Of a stretch of 64,000 bases of DNA, positions 36,812-46,524 are shown piece after piece. The notes below the pieces were generated by a model. That model was not told where the DNA came from and did no database searches. It worked only from the letters and a program-made list of their open reading frames with translations. Numbering within the stretch: the stretch's first letter is position 1; each line of letters starts with the position of its first letter. The translations under genes were made by a program, and so were the position numbers. This DNA comes from CAWCTB01 sp963798275 (GTDB taxonomy: Bacteria; Acidobacteriota; Terriglobia; Terriglobales; Acidobacteriaceae), in the NCBI GenBank assembly GCA_963798275.1, contig CAWCTB010000021.1:1-64000 (forward strand). The letters run 5' to 3'.

Positions 36812-37563
36812 GCCTTGGGTACCGTCTCGATCTCGCCCGCTTCGCGCAGAACTTTTTCGCGCACCAGGTTGCTGGCCCGCCACAGCGATTCGAATGTGCC
36901 CGCGTCGCTCCACCACCCGTCGAGGATTGTGTGTCGCAGGATTCCTTCGTCGAGATAGCTGTTGTTGATGTCGGTGATCTCGTACTCCTGCCGGGCCGAA
37001 GGCTTCAGCACCCGAATGCGGTCGAACACCGTCGCGTCGTAAAAGTAAATTCCGATGACCGCGTACTGGGACCTGGGATTCCTGGGCTTTTCTTCGATGC
37101 GCACAATGCGATCGCCCTCGAAGACGGGCACGCCGAAACGCTCCGGGTCAGGCACCTCTTTCAGGATCACCATGCCGCCCTTCTCCTGCTCTTCGAAGCT
37201 GCGCGCCGCTTCGCTGATGCTGCCCTCGATGATATTGTCCCCGAGCACCACGCAAATTTTGTCGCCCTTGGCGAAGGGCTCAGCCAGGCGCAGCGCGTCG
37301 GCGATGCCGCCTTCGCCTTCCTGGTAGGCAAAGCTGAGCTGCTGCAATCCCAACTCTTTGCCGTTCTGCAGCAGCCGCAGGAACTCTCCTGCGTTATTGC
37401 CGCCGGTCACGATGAGGATGTCCCGGATGCCCGCTTCCACCAGCGTTTGCAGCGAGTAGAAGATCATCGGCTTGTCGTACACCGGCAGCAGATGCTTATT
37501 GGTGACCCGGGTCAGCGGATAGAGGCGCGAGCCGGTGCCTCCCGCCAGCACGATTCCCTTCAT
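36808..37563 (-). CDS. rfbA: Glucose-1-phosphate thymidylyltransferase, short form
   Basis: First step of dTDP-rhamnose synthesis: glucose-1-phosphate plus dTTP to dTDP-glucose. The nucleotide loop is KGIVLAGGTGSRLYPLT (G-G-T-G-S-R) and the sugar-phosphate site includes VYDKPMIFYSLQTLVEAG, with VVLGDNIIEGSI and EEKPRNPRSQYAVIGIYFYD. At 251 residues it is shorter than the roughly 290 of the enterobacterial enzyme, lacking most of the C-terminal helical extension; short forms are known. ATG 37,563 is preceded by GGGAGGAGCG. It lies 91 bases downstream of rfbD. Confidence 0.92.
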   Translation of the reverse strand: MKGIVLAGGTGSRLYPLTRVTNKHLLPVYDKPMIFYSLQTLVEAGIRDILIVTGGNNAGEFLRLLQNGKELGLQQLSFAYQEGEGGIADALRLAEPFAKGDKICVVLGDNIIEGSISEAARSFEEQEKGGMVILKEVPDPERFGVPVFEGDRIVRIEEKPRNPRSQYAVIGIYFYDATVFDRIRVLKPSARQEYEITDINNSYLDEGILRHTILDGWWSDAGTFESLWRASNLVREKVLREAGEIETVPKA

Positions 37564-37654
37564 CGCTCCTCCCTGAGAAACAGTGACTCTCCGAGTACAG
37601 ACGGTCCTGCTGCAAGGCAGAGTAACGTCGCCCGCGGCAGCCCCACGCAACCCG

Positions 37655-38581
37655 TCATCGAGTCGTGTCCAGCATAGCAAGCCGTAGTAAGTGCCGCCAA
37701 TCCGGCAATGCAATGCCAAACTCCGCCTGCAATTTGACATTCGACAGCACCGAATTGTGCGGACGAACTGCCGGCGTTTTGTACTGATCGCTGGTGATGG
37801 GAACAACCCGCTTGGCTATGAGCGGCGCGCCAAATTCGCTGCTGTCCGCCGGCCATGACAGCAGTCCCTCGTATTCGTCCAGGATGACCCGGGCGAATCC
37901 CGCCCATGTCGTCTGTCCCGCGGCGGTCAGGTGGTACAAGCCGGAGTGCGGCCACGAGCCGGGACTGGCATTGGTCAGTCCCCTGGAAACGATCGCGGCG
38001 GTCGCGTCGGCGAGGGTGCGCGCCCAGGTCGGCGCCCCATGCTGGTCATCCACCACGCGTAGTTCTTCCCGCTCCCGCGCCACCCGCAGAATGCGCCGCA
38101 GAAAGTTCTTGCCGCGTACGTCATACACCCATGATGTCCGCAGGATAATGCGAGCGCAGCCGGAAGCGGCGACTGCCTGCTCACCCTCCAGCTTGGTGCG
38201 ACCGTAAACATTCAGCGGACCGGTGGGATCGTCCTCGCGGTAGGCGTCCGCCTTGCGGCCGTCGAACACGTAGTCGGTTGAGTAATGCACCATGAGGCCG
38301 CCGCTGCGCGCCACCTCCCGCGCCAGCCATCCCGGTGCAACCCCGTTAACCGTGCGCGCCAGCTCCGGTTCGTGCTCGGCATCGTCGACGTTGCTGTAGG
38401 CGGCTGCGTTCAGCAGGATGTCCGGCTTGATCTCCCGCACTGCGCGGGCTGCAGCCTCGGGCTGCGACAAGTCCAGTTCGCTATGCGTGCAGGCGGTCAC
38501 CACTCCCAGCGGCGCGAAGGCCCGCTGCAGTTGCCAGCCGACCTGCCCGTTTGCGCCGGTGATGAGGACGCGAAGGCTCAT
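37655..38581 (-). CDS. rfbD: dTDP-4-dehydrorhamnose reductase
   Basis: The final reduction to dTDP-L-rhamnose. The SDR motif is RVLITGANGQVGWQLQRAF, then HSELDLSQPEAAARAVREIK, LNAAAYSNVDDAEHEPELA and VHYSTDYVFDGRKADAYRED (the STDYVFDG signature). Y-x3-K appears as LNVYGRTKLEGEQAV, followed by LRTSWVYDVRGKNFLRRILR. It has 308 residues and an intact frame. ATG 38,581 overlaps the rfbC stop (ATGA). Confidence 0.93.
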   Translation of the reverse strand: MSLRVLITGANGQVGWQLQRAFAPLGVVTACTHSELDLSQPEAAARAVREIKPDILLNAAAYSNVDDAEHEPELARTVNGVAPGWLAREVARSGGLMVHYSTDYVFDGRKADAYREDDPTGPLNVYGRTKLEGEQAVAASGCARIILRTSWVYDVRGKNFLRRILRVAREREELRVVDDQHGAPTWARTLADATAAIVSRGLTNASPGSWPHSGLYHLTAAGQTTWAGFARVILDEYEGLLSWPADSSEFGAPLIAKRVVPITSDQYKTPAVRPHNSVLSNVKLQAEFGIALPDWRHLLRLAMLDTTR

Positions 38582-39135
38582 AACTCGTACCGCGGAAGAA
38601 ACTCGCGCGGGACTTGCGCCAGCGGCGGGTGATGCTGATCTCTTGTCGACAAAATAGGCGATTCCGTCTGCCAGTCGATGCCAATCTCCGGATCGTTCCA
38701 CAAGACGCCGCGATCGCCCGCGGGATCGAAATACTCGCTGCACAGGTAAAGGAAATCGGCGCGCTCCGAGCGCACCGCAAAGCCATGAGCGAAGCCGCGC
38801 GGTATATAGAGTTGCAGCTTGTTCTCCGCCGACAGTACCACTCCATACCACTTGCCGAAGTGCGGCGATCCTACTCGGATGTCCACTGCAATGTCGAGCA
38901 CCTCGCCGTGCGCCACGCGGCATAGCTTCGCCTGCGGCTGCGTGCTCTGGTAGTGCAGTCCGCGCACCACGCCGCGCCGCGAGTGGGAGTGATTGTCCTG
39001 CACAAAACGGTCGCCGATGCCGGCGGCCGCGAAAGCATCCTCCCGGTACGCCTCGTAGAAAAAGCCGCGAGCGTCCTCGAAGACGCGGGGTTGGACCAAC
39101 AACACGCCGGGAAGTGGGGTCGCAACGATCTGCAA
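38578..39135 (-). CDS. rfbC: dTDP-4-dehydrorhamnose 3,5-epimerase
   Basis: Third step of rhamnose synthesis; a 185-residue cupin. Signature parts are PRVFEDARGFFYEAYREDAF, FVQDNHSHSRRGVVRGLHYQ (H-x-S with the catalytic His in GLHYQ), VDIRVGSPHFGKW, LYIPRGFAHGFAV and WNDPEIGIDWQ. It is the first gene of the minus-strand rfb operon. Its ATG is 88 bases from the divergent glycosyltransferase, so the two probably share a regulatory region. Confidence 0.93.
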   Translation of the reverse strand: MQIVATPLPGVLLVQPRVFEDARGFFYEAYREDAFAAAGIGDRFVQDNHSHSRRGVVRGLHYQSTQPQAKLCRVAHGEVLDIAVDIRVGSPHFGKWYGVVLSAENKLQLYIPRGFAHGFAVRSERADFLYLCSEYFDPAGDRGVLWNDPEIGIDWQTESPILSTRDQHHPPLAQVPREFLPRYEL

Positions 39136-39223
39136 GCTGGATTGTCTCGTACCTTCGAGGCTATGCGCGGGTCTCCGCTGGGCCGCATGTCTCGACGACT
39201 ATAATTTCGACTTCCTACAGTAT

Positions 39224-40099
39224 ATGCCGCGCTGCTCGGTCATCCTCGTCACCTACAACTCCGCTGAGAGCATCACCGGCTGCCTGCAGGCGCTGGCCCA
39301 CGAGGATTGCGAGATCGTGGTGGTCGACAACGCCTCGCAGGATGACACCGTCGCTCGGGTGCGAGCTTTCACGCAGCAGCATCCGGTCGAGTTGCTTGTG
39401 ATCTCGCGCAACCTGGGATTTGCTGGTGGCGTGAACCACGGCGTGCGCGCCGCCAGTGGAGACGTTCTTCTGCTGCTCAATCCTGACGCAATCGCAGAGC
39501 CGGGGGCCATCGCTGCGATGTTCGAGTGCCTGGCCCGCACCGGCGCAGCCGCGGCCGGGGGCGCGTTGCTCGCGAGCGATGGGCAACCGGCCCGAGGATT
39601 CGCCTTTCGCCGCTTGCCGACCCTTACCAGCCTGCTGTTCGAGGTGTTGCTGATTAATCACCTCTGGCCGGGAAATTCCGTGAACCGGCGCTACCGCTGC
39701 CTCGACGCCGACTACGGCAACGAGCAGGAGGTCGAGCAACCCGCGGGCGCGTGCCTGGCGGTGACGCGTGAGGCATGGGACGCGCTGGGCGGAATGGACA
39801 CCCAGTTTCGCCCCGTCTGGTTTGAAGATGTCGACTTCTGCCGGCGGCTTCTCGCCTCTGGCCGCAAGATCATGTATTGCACGGCTGCCCGCTTCCGCCA
39901 CAGCGGAGCCCACAGCGTCGGCAAGCTATCCTTCGCACAGAAACAGATGTTCTGGTACGAGAACATGCTGCGCTACGCTCGCAAGCATTTCTCGTCTTGG
40001 AAGGTAATTGTGCTGCGGTTGGGAATCGTCAAGGGCATGTTTCTGCGCTGGCTCGCCGTACTGCTGGGCAAGGGCCCGGCCACATGTTTCCTCAGGTGA
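39224..40099 (+). CDS. Family 2 glycosyltransferase (rhamnosyltransferase-like)
   Basis: A 291-residue GT-A enzyme. The nucleotide site is CSVILVTYNSAESITGCLQA, followed by EIVVVDNASQDDTVARVRAF, NLGFAGGVNHGVRAASGDVL and LLLNPDAI (the D-x-D-like N-P-D). PAGACLAVTREAW and FFEDVD-type VWFEDVDFCRRLLASG complete the acceptor and base region. The C-terminus has an amphipathic or membrane-associated segment (VIVLRLGIVKGMFLRWLAVL). Its position beside the rfb operon suggests it adds rhamnose to a surface polysaccharide, but the donor is an inference. The frame is intact. Confidence 0.85.
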   Translation: MPRCSVILVTYNSAESITGCLQALAHEDCEIVVVDNASQDDTVARVRAFTQQHPVELLVISRNLGFAGGVNHGVRAASGDVLLLLNPDAIAEPGAIAAMFECLARTGAAAAGGALLASDGQPARGFAFRRLPTLTSLLFEVLLINHLWPGNSVNRRYRCLDADYGNEQEVEQPAGACLAVTREAWDALGGMDTQFRPVWFEDVDFCRRLLASGRKIMYCTAARFRHSGAHSVGKLSFAQKQMFWYENMLRYARKHFSSWKVIVLRLGIVKGMFLRWLAVLLGKGPATCFLR

Positions 40100-40196
40100 A
40101 GCTGGTCGGGCTTACTGCGAACGTCGCTTTGCTCGCCGTGGGCCTGTCCAAGTCGCATCGCTAATCGCAAGGACTTGGGCCGACTGCAAAACCAAA

Positions 40197-40226
40197 GGGC
40201 ACGGCGCCAACCGTGCCCGATTGTTC
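40197..40226 (+). terminator. Terminator of the glycosyltransferase gene
   Basis: gggcacgg and ccgtgccc form a perfect 8-bp stem around cgccaa, followed by gattgttctt. Confidence 0.75.
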
Positions 40227-40264
40227 TTAGCTATCAACTATCCACTGCCCACTATTCACTAACC

Positions 40265-41434
40265 TCACGCTTCGCGCAGCGCCTTGGTAATCGGCATCTG
40301 CGACGCACGCACCGCGGGCAGCAGGCCACCGAAGATGCCCATGATCACGGCAAACGTCATGCCCGCGATCAGAATGGCTGGCGTGATGTGGAAGGCAAAT
40401 GCTATTTCGCTGAAGCTCTGGGTCTGTCCGCTGCTGGTGGTGAAGCCTTCCATCGGAATGGCCAGCAGGCAGCCCAGCGCTCCGCCCACGATCGCCAGGA
40501 ACACCGACTCGGTGACGAACGAGAACAGGATGCTGAAGCGCGAGAAGCCCAGCGCCCGCAGCGTGCCGATCTCGCGGGTTCGCTGCGACACGATTGCGTA
40601 CATCGTGTTCATCGCCCCGAACACAGCACCAATTCCCATCACGATGCCGACGAACCACGCCAGGATCGTCAGCGTAGTGGCCAGACCCCCGGCCTGGTCT
40701 TCGTAGTACTGCCGCTCCGATTCCGCCTGCACCTGCATCTGCGGATTGGCGCGCAGGTCCTTGTCGAACGCGGCGATCTGTTTGGGGTCTTTCATCCGCA
40801 CCGTCAAGGACTCGCATCCGCCATTGCGTCCGACAGCCGGTCCAAGGGCGTTGTAGTCGCCCCAGATTTCGCTTTCAAAGGAACTGTCGTCGGCGGTAAA
40901 CAGGCCAACCACCTTCCAGTCCTTGTGCTGCACGTTGATGGTCGAACCGATATCCAGCCCGTTCACGCGGTCAGTGATTTTCTTGCCGACAATCACCTCG
41001 AACAGCCCTGGCGTGAACATGCGGCCGTCGACCAGCTTGATGCCGTTGCGCACCTTGAACGCCATGGGCGTCACGCCGCGCAAGGTGACATTCGTCGGCT
41101 GGTTGTCGGTCTTCTTCGGCTTGCTGGCGATGACCACTATCTCGCACGACGCCAGCGGATGTCCTTCGTTGTCCTGCGCGATGCGCGGGTCGGTCATGAT
41201 GAGCTGCGCGTTGCCGATGTTGATCCAGGAGGTCAGCTCCGACAGCGAGCCGCGCTGCACCACGATGGCATTGTCGTCCGATCCGGTGGAGCCCAGCGCC
41301 ATCTGAAAGCCTGCGCCCATCGAAGAGATGACCACCACCGCCGCCACCACCAGGGCGATTCCGAAGATCGCCAGCAGCGTGACCTTCCAGCGGGCGCGCA
41401 GATTGCGAACGTTATAGCGAAGTAGGAGTCCCAT
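40265..41434 (-). CDS. MacB/FtsX-type ABC transporter permease
   Basis: A 389-residue membrane protein. One N-terminal transmembrane helix (WKVTLLAIFGIALVVAAVVV) is followed by a large extracytoplasmic domain (about residues 45-265), then three C-terminal helices (ILAWFVGIVMGIGAVFGAMN, LFSFVTESVFLAIVGGALGC, ILIAGMTFAVIMGIFGGLLP). This is the MacB/LolC fold of mechanotransmission transporters. It starts two bases before the neighbouring permease stop and is last in a minus-strand operon MFP-ATPase-permease-permease. The cargo is unknown. Confidence 0.85.
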   Translation of the reverse strand: MGLLLRYNVRNLRARWKVTLLAIFGIALVVAAVVVISSMGAGFQMALGSTGSDDNAIVVQRGSLSELTSWINIGNAQLIMTDPRIAQDNEGHPLASCEIVVIASKPKKTDNQPTNVTLRGVTPMAFKVRNGIKLVDGRMFTPGLFEVIVGKKITDRVNGLDIGSTINVQHKDWKVVGLFTADDSSFESEIWGDYNALGPAVGRNGGCESLTVRMKDPKQIAAFDKDLRANPQMQVQAESERQYYEDQAGGLATTLTILAWFVGIVMGIGAVFGAMNTMYAIVSQRTREIGTLRALGFSRFSILFSFVTESVFLAIVGGALGCLLAIPMEGFTTSSGQTQSFSEIAFAFHITPAILIAGMTFAVIMGIFGGLLPAVRASQMPITKALREA

Positions 41435-42613
41435 CTAGACCTGCCTCAATGCGTCGGTAATGCGAGCCCGATAGGCCAGCACGGCCGGCACCAATCCCGG
41501 CCAGCAGTCCCAGCAGCAGGGCGATGCTCACGCCCATGAGCGCGATGTGCGGCGACAACCCAAGATTGGGAAACGCCCGCAGCACATCGCCAATGAAAGG
41601 AGCCTTGATCAGCACCGTGATAATCAGGCGCGCCAGCAGAATGCCCAGCAATCCGCCCATCACTCCGAACAACAGCGCTTCGCTGATGATCAGCGCCATG
41701 ACCAGGCCGCTGGAAAAGCCCAGCGTCTTCAGCACCCCGATCTCCTGCTGCCGCTCGCGCACCGCGATGCTCATGGTGTTGGCGGTGACCAGCAGAATCG
41801 TGAAGGCAACCGCCAGGCCGATCACGTTCAGCAGCAGCGCCAGGTTGCCCGCCAGCGCGATAAAGCCTGCGCGGAACGCCTGCTCGGTTTCCGTCTTGGT
41901 CTGCGTGGTCGCTGTTCTCAAAGGTTGCATCGATGGCCTTGCTGATGGCGCCGGCCTGATGCGGATCGTCGATCAGCGAAGTCAGAGTGCCGATGCCGAT
42001 GCGCTGGCCCGTCGCTTCGTACAGGTACTTGAAATTGAAGTACATGGACGATAGGTCGGTGCCCGGGTATCTGCGCTTCATCGGTGTCGTAGATGCCGTC
42101 CACCACGAAATCGAACGGCTTGCCCACGCGGTACGGCGGGATGAAGCTCTCCAGTTGGAAGCTGTCGCCCACCTTCCAGCCGAAGCGCTCAGCCAGCTTG
42201 CGGCCGATGATGCGCCGCGCACATCGTGCAGCCATTTCTCCTTCTGGTCGGGTGGCAGCATGATTTCCGGATAGATGCGCAGGAACGCTTCCGGCTGGAC
42301 TGCCAGGTTGCCGAAGAAATTCTTGGGATCGCGATAGATGCCGCCAAACCAGGTGACGATGACCGTGTCCTTCACGCCGGGAATGGCGGCAATCTTCTGC
42401 TGGTAGTTGATCGGGAATGTTATAGGCCAGGCTGACGTAGTCCCGCGTCACCAGGCGATTGGAGTTGCCGGATTTCAGCCCGAAGTTCACCGCCGCGAGC
42501 ACCGTCTGCAAGGTGCAAAACAGGAGGATGCAGACCGCCATCGCCAGCACGGTGCTCAGGGTGCGAATCCAGTTCTTGCGAAGATGCTTGAGAACAAGAG
42601 GTGCGTACTTCAT
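41435..42613 (-). CDS. Second MacB/FtsX-type permease, frameshifted
   Basis: Same architecture as its neighbour: the first helix is RTLSTVLAMAVCILLFCTLQ, the periplasmic part includes VIVTWFGGIYRDPKNFFGNL and YPEIMLPPDQKEKWL, and the C-terminal helices include LALLLNVIGLAVAFTILLVT and LIISEALLFGVMGGLLGILL. The true end is VPAVLAYRARITDALRQV-stop at 41,435. Breaks lie near 42,405, 42,220, 42,080, 41,920 and 41,490. With the next gene it could form a heterodimeric permease. The ATG at 42,613 lies one base after the ATPase stop. Confidence 0.8.
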
Positions 42614-42614
42614 G

Positions 42615-43314
42615 TCAGTGGTTCAGCACTCCCTTCTCCAGGTGCCGCTGCACGTGCGCGCGCGATGCGGCGCGAGGATCGTGCGTCACCATCACGATGG
42701 TCTTGCCGAATTCCTTGTTGAAGGTCTGCATCAGGTCGAGGATTTCTTCCGCGCTCTTGCTGTCGAGGTCGCCGGTCGGCTCGTCGGCCACCAGCACGCC
42801 GGGATCGGTGACGATGGCGCGCGCGATGGCCACGCGCTGCTCCTGTCCGCCGGAAAGTTGCCGCGGGTAGTGCTTGTAGCGGTCGGCCAGGCCCACGATG
42901 CGTAACGCCGTCATGGCCCGTTCGCGCCGCTCCTTCCTTCCCAAGCGGTGCGAGCAGCAGCGGAAGCTCCACGTTCTCCAGCGCGTTCAGCACCGGGATC
43001 AGGTTGTAGAACTGGAAGATGAAGCCGACGTTGCGGCTGCGCCATTTCGCCAGCTCTCCTTCGGAAAGCGGCGTGAGGTCGGTATCCGCCACCACCACGC
43101 GTCCTGAGGTGACGCGGTCGATGCCGGCAATCAGGTTCAGCAGCGTGGTCTTGCCCGAACCCGAGGGCCCCATGAGGGCCACAAACTCACCTCGGGGGAC
43201 TTCCAGGTTGATTCCGTCCAGCACCGTGATTGACTGGCTGTCACGCTGGTACACCTTTCGAACGTTTTGTACGCTGACGGCGCTTGCCTTCGTCGCTACC
43301 TCCGTGGTGCTCAT
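42615..43314 (-). CDS. ABC transporter ATP-binding protein (MacB/LolD type), one frameshift
   Basis: Walker A is FVALMGPSGSGKTTLLNLIA, then the Q-loop in NVGFIFQFYNLIPVLNALEN. After a break near 42,945 come the signature PRQLSGGQEQRVAIARAIVT, Walker B DPGVLVADEPTGDLDSKSAE and the switch His in IVMVTHDPRAASRA. About 234 residues. It powers the two permeases encoded downstream. The operon order (MFP first) is that of tripartite or MacA/MacB-like exporters. Confidence 0.9.
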
Positions 43315-43332
43315 TCCACTCTCCTAGGTTTG

Positions 43333-44640
43333 CTAGCTCTTGACCTTCACCGCGTCGCCGTCCTGCAGCTTCTGCGGCGGATTGCTTACCAGGGTCTCCG
43401 AACCCACCAGGCCGTCTTTCACGATGATCTGCCCGTTCAGGTCGTTGCCGGTGACCACGGGCACCATGTGGACCTTTTTGTTCTCCACCTCGAATACCAC
43501 CGATTTGCCGTTACGCGTGGTGATCGCGTCCTTCGATATGGTCACAATGCGCTGCGGCGGCGCGTTCGCCTGCTCCTTCTTGGAGGGCTCCAGGAAGGTG
43601 ACGTTGCAGCTCATCTCCGGCTTCAGGTACTTGTCCTTGTCCAGGATCGCGACCTTCACGGTGACCGTCGCCTTGGTGCGGTCGGCGGTCGGAATAATCT
43701 GCCGCAGCCTTCCCTTGTAGTCGTGATCGGGGATGGCCTGCACCTTGATTGTCGCCGGCTGGCCCTGTTGCAGTTGGGCCACGTTGGATTCGTTGACGTC
43801 AACCTCGGCTTCCAGCGAATTCATGTCCGCGATCGCCACAATAGCTCCCGAGGACGTCGAAACATTTACCCCTGGCGGAATGGGGGCCACGCTCTCGCCC
43901 ACCTCTGTCATCTTCTTGATGACCACGCCGTCGAAGGGGGCGCGGATCTCGGTGAATTCCAGCAGCGCCTGCTGCACCTGCAGATTGGCTTTGTCCTGGT
44001 CAAGCGTCGCCTTGGAAAGGTTCACTTTTGCATCGGCCGCGTCCAGCGCGTCCTGGGAGACGACCTTGTCGCGGAACAGGCCTCGCTGCAGCCGCGCCTG
44101 CCGCTCCGCCTCGGCGAGGTTCGCGTCGGCAACCCCGATGTCCGCTTTCGCCTTGGCTATCGCGGCAACATAATCGGCGTCCTCCAGCCGGGCGATGATC
44201 TCGCCGCCGCGCACGACGCTGCCTTCCTCCACCCGGAGTTCGGAAAGCCGTCCCTGGATCTTCGAGGAGATAACCGACTGCCGCCTCGCCACCAGATAGC
44301 CCGATGCGGTCAGGATGGGGGTGCCAGCGCCAGGTCCACCGCTGGTCTGCACGCTCGCCTGGGTGAGTTCCACTTCCGTCGCCGCAAACGAGGTCAGGAC
44401 CGCTGGTTGCGCTCGCCAGAGATACAAGCCTGCACCCGCCACCACAGCAAGAATGACCAGCCAAACAATCAGCTTTCCCCAGTGCCGGGGCGGATGCTCC
44501 CGCTCGATGCGCAGGGACGCCAATTCTTCCTTTAAGTCCCGCATGCCGGTAGTCGAACTCTCCTCTGTATCAATGGCATTAGCATCGCACTCTTCCATCG
44601 TCTTTGGAAGGGTCACTATCTTTCTGTCGGCGGTGTGCAT
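43333..44640 (-). CDS. HlyD/RND-type periplasmic adaptor (membrane fusion protein)
   Basis: A 435-residue protein. The N-terminal cytosolic stretch is followed by one membrane helix (LIVWLVILAVVAGAGLYLW, about residues 57-75). A lipoyl/barrel-sandwich half-motif follows (GYLVARRQSVISSKIQGRLS, VEEGSVVRGGEIIARLEDAD). A long alpha hairpin (AKADIGVADANLAEAERQAR ...), the second half-motif (FTEIRAPFDGVVIKKMTEVG) and beta-barrel domains complete it. It should link the inner-membrane ABC permeases to an outer-membrane channel, which is not in the window. It is the first gene of the export operon. Confidence 0.9.
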   Translation of the reverse strand: MHTADRKIVTLPKTMEECDANAIDTEESSTTGMRDLKEELASLRIEREHPPRHWGKLIVWLVILAVVAGAGLYLWRAQPAVLTSFAATEVELTQASVQTSGGPGAGTPILTASGYLVARRQSVISSKIQGRLSELRVEEGSVVRGGEIIARLEDADYVAAIAKAKADIGVADANLAEAERQARLQRGLFRDKVVSQDALDAADAKVNLSKATLDQDKANLQVQQALLEFTEIRAPFDGVVIKKMTEVGESVAPIPPGVNVSTSSGAIVAIADMNSLEAEVDVNESNVAQLQQGQPATIKVQAIPDHDYKGRLRQIIPTADRTKATVTVKVAILDKDKYLKPEMSCNVTFLEPSKKEQANAPPQRIVTISKDAITTRNGKSVVFEVENKKVHMVPVVTGNDLNGQIIVKDGLVGSETLVSNPPQKLQDGDAVKVKS

Positions 44641-44785
44641 TGTGCTCGGCTCCCACTCTGCATGACTTTACCTGCGAACAGAATGGTGCCGAAGTTTCAC
44701 ACCGGGAAGTAGTGCGGAATGTCAGAGGAGCGGGATGACAATTGTCACCTGTTGATGCCGGGAATGAATCTCAAATCAGGCCGCG

Positions 44786-45595
44786 CTATTGCTTGTTCTT
44801 GCTCAGGTGCGCCGACGAGAAGTCATCCCATTTGTCGGCCGTGCTTTCCCGCATATCTTTCACTTTTCCGGGTTCGTGCCGTGCGAAAAGGCTCTTGAGG
44901 TCGGGCCAGAACTCATTGAGCAGGTTAACTTGCGCCACGGCCCCGAGCCCGGCTGCAGCATTTTCCATGGTCGCCGGAAAGCTCTTATCGTGAAGCGGTT
45001 TGTATCCGTTGGACAGTGCGGAACTGATCAAGAGCGTCAGGAAAAGCGAGGAGTTGAAGACGTTGCGCCCGTCGTCGCTGCGCGTGATGATGGCCCGGCT
45101 GGCGGCATAGGCCATCCGGTCGAACGCGTTCTTGGAGCCCGACGGAAAATAACGCGGATCCTGGTGCAGCAGCGTGGGGAAGAGCCAGCTTCCGAACAGT
45201 GACCAGGACTCTGCCGAGATAAGTTGCGTCCCGTAGCGCTTGCCGAAGCCGCCCATCCCGCCGCCGTATTCCGGCCACGCTCCGCTGGCTTGCAGGATCA
45301 GCGTATCGAACATCGTCCCCAGGAACATGTCCGCCGAGTAGGTATGCTTCGCCCATCCCTCGAACTTCTGCCGCGACGTCAAGGGCACGTAGGAAGGCGC
45401 ATCCGGCAGCGGCTGTCCCGGAACGAAGTCATGCGCCATCATCACCATGTGCTCGCGGGTGAACGCCTCCTTCACCATGGCGCGGCTGATGAGCGGTTGC
45501 TGCTCCGGCGCTCCCCCGCCGGGTGTTCCCGTCAGCTCCGGCTCCCGCAGTTCAGCACAGGCAATGCTCGAGGATTTCACCGGCGACGCTGGCAT
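44786..45595 (-). CDS. Uncharacterised Acidobacteriota protein, N-terminus uncertain
   Basis: A protein of about 269 residues of a family I associate with Acidobacteriota. Typical segments are FLGTMFDTLILQASGAWPEY, GGFGKRYGTQLISAESWSLF, LLHQDPRYFPSGSKNAFDRM and YAASRAIITRSDDGRNVFNS. No enzyme motif is seen. The ATG at 45,595 gives no signal peptide, yet a frame beginning at 45,841 reads MLDKGLVGLIFFGLCASPLP, then AQQ, a good signal peptide. One or two frame breaks between 45,600 and 45,800 may separate the true start from the body. An envelope location is therefore likely, but the function is unknown. Confidence 0.6.
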   Translation of the reverse strand: MPASPVKSSSIACAELREPELTGTPGGGAPEQQPLISRAMVKEAFTREHMVMMAHDFVPGQPLPDAPSYVPLTSRQKFEGWAKHTYSADMFLGTMFDTLILQASGAWPEYGGGMGGFGKRYGTQLISAESWSLFGSWLFPTLLHQDPRYFPSGSKNAFDRMAYAASRAIITRSDDGRNVFNSSLFLTLLISSALSNGYKPLHDKSFPATMENAAAGLGAVAQVNLLNEFWPDLKSLFARHEPGKVKDMRESTADKWDDFSSAHLSKNKQ

Positions 45596-46056
45596 GGTCA
45601 GGAGTCACCGTCAGCGACTCAATCCAGTTGCTGCCACCGAGCACGTTTGTCCGGCTATTTTGCGGTCCGTTCGACGCCGAAAGCGCGAAATCGCTGCTCA
45701 CGTTCGCTGGAAGCGAATTGAAGGAAGCAGCGCTGGGGTTGGCCTCGGGCGAGGTCGAGCCGTACCCAGCCGTTGTTGCGCCGGCAGCGGCGAAGCGCAC
45801 AGCCCGAAGAAAATTAGCCCAACCAGTCCCTTGTCCAGCATGACCCTTTGCAACCCACCAGGATGTACTGTCATTATGTATGAAGCTGCCCGAGTCAGGA
45901 AAGGCTGTTTTTCAAATGTTAGTTAACTCTGCGGTTCGGCAGGATTACTCCTGCCAGTGGCACTTTCGTGAGATCGTCGTCTTCCGGAGTACTGGATTGG
46001 GAAATTGGCTGCGAGGGCATACCCAGATGGCCGCCCCGTCGGCTATTATCTTCAAC

Positions 46057-46524
46057 ATGTGCCGACCTTGGCCCCTGCTCGCCCTTATCGTTTTGTCCTC
46101 CGCTGTGCTGGTGATTCCCGGCTGCCAACCCAAACAGAAGCCGCAACCCGTGATGGTGCGCATCTTCCGCGACCTCAATTCGCCTTACGCCCGAGAGCTG
46201 GATCATCGCATTCTCGAGTTCCAGGCTTCCAATCCGAGACTCGCCAACGGCGGCGCTATCCAGGTGGAAAGTTTCCAGTCCAGTGACTACCAGCGCGCCG
46301 CCAAAAACCTGGACGAGCCTGAGGTCGAGGTATTCGTCCTCAACTCTCCCGACGACGTCAAGGCCTTTCCTGCGTTACAGGCAGAATTAGGACACGCAGT
46401 CAATGTTTGTGCGGCCTTCAAAGCTTGTCCGCAGAATGTCCCCGCCTTTGTGCCGGCAAAAGTGAGTGGGGAACGCGCCGAGGCTGCGAACAAATTCGTG
46501 GCGTTTCTGGCATCGAAGCAGTAG
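46057..46524 (+). CDS. Small predicted lipoprotein
   Basis: A 155-residue protein. The signal peptide with lipobox LLALIVLSSAVLVIPGC predicts lipidation at Cys-23 or thereabouts. The mature part (VMVRIFRDLNSPYARELDHR ... DYQRAAKNLDEPEVEVFVLN ... AFVPAKVSGERAEAANKFVA) is reminiscent of periplasmic binding-protein folds but too short for one. I do not recognise a family. ATG 46,057 is chosen because it starts the lipoprotein signal; the longer upstream frame has no signal-like start. Confidence 0.6.
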   Translation: MCRPWPLLALIVLSSAVLVIPGCQPKQKPQPVMVRIFRDLNSPYARELDHRILEFQASNPRLANGGAIQVESFQSSDYQRAAKNLDEPEVEVFVLNSPDDVKAFPALQAELGHAVNVCAAFKACPQNVPAFVPAKVSGERAEAANKFVAFLASKQ

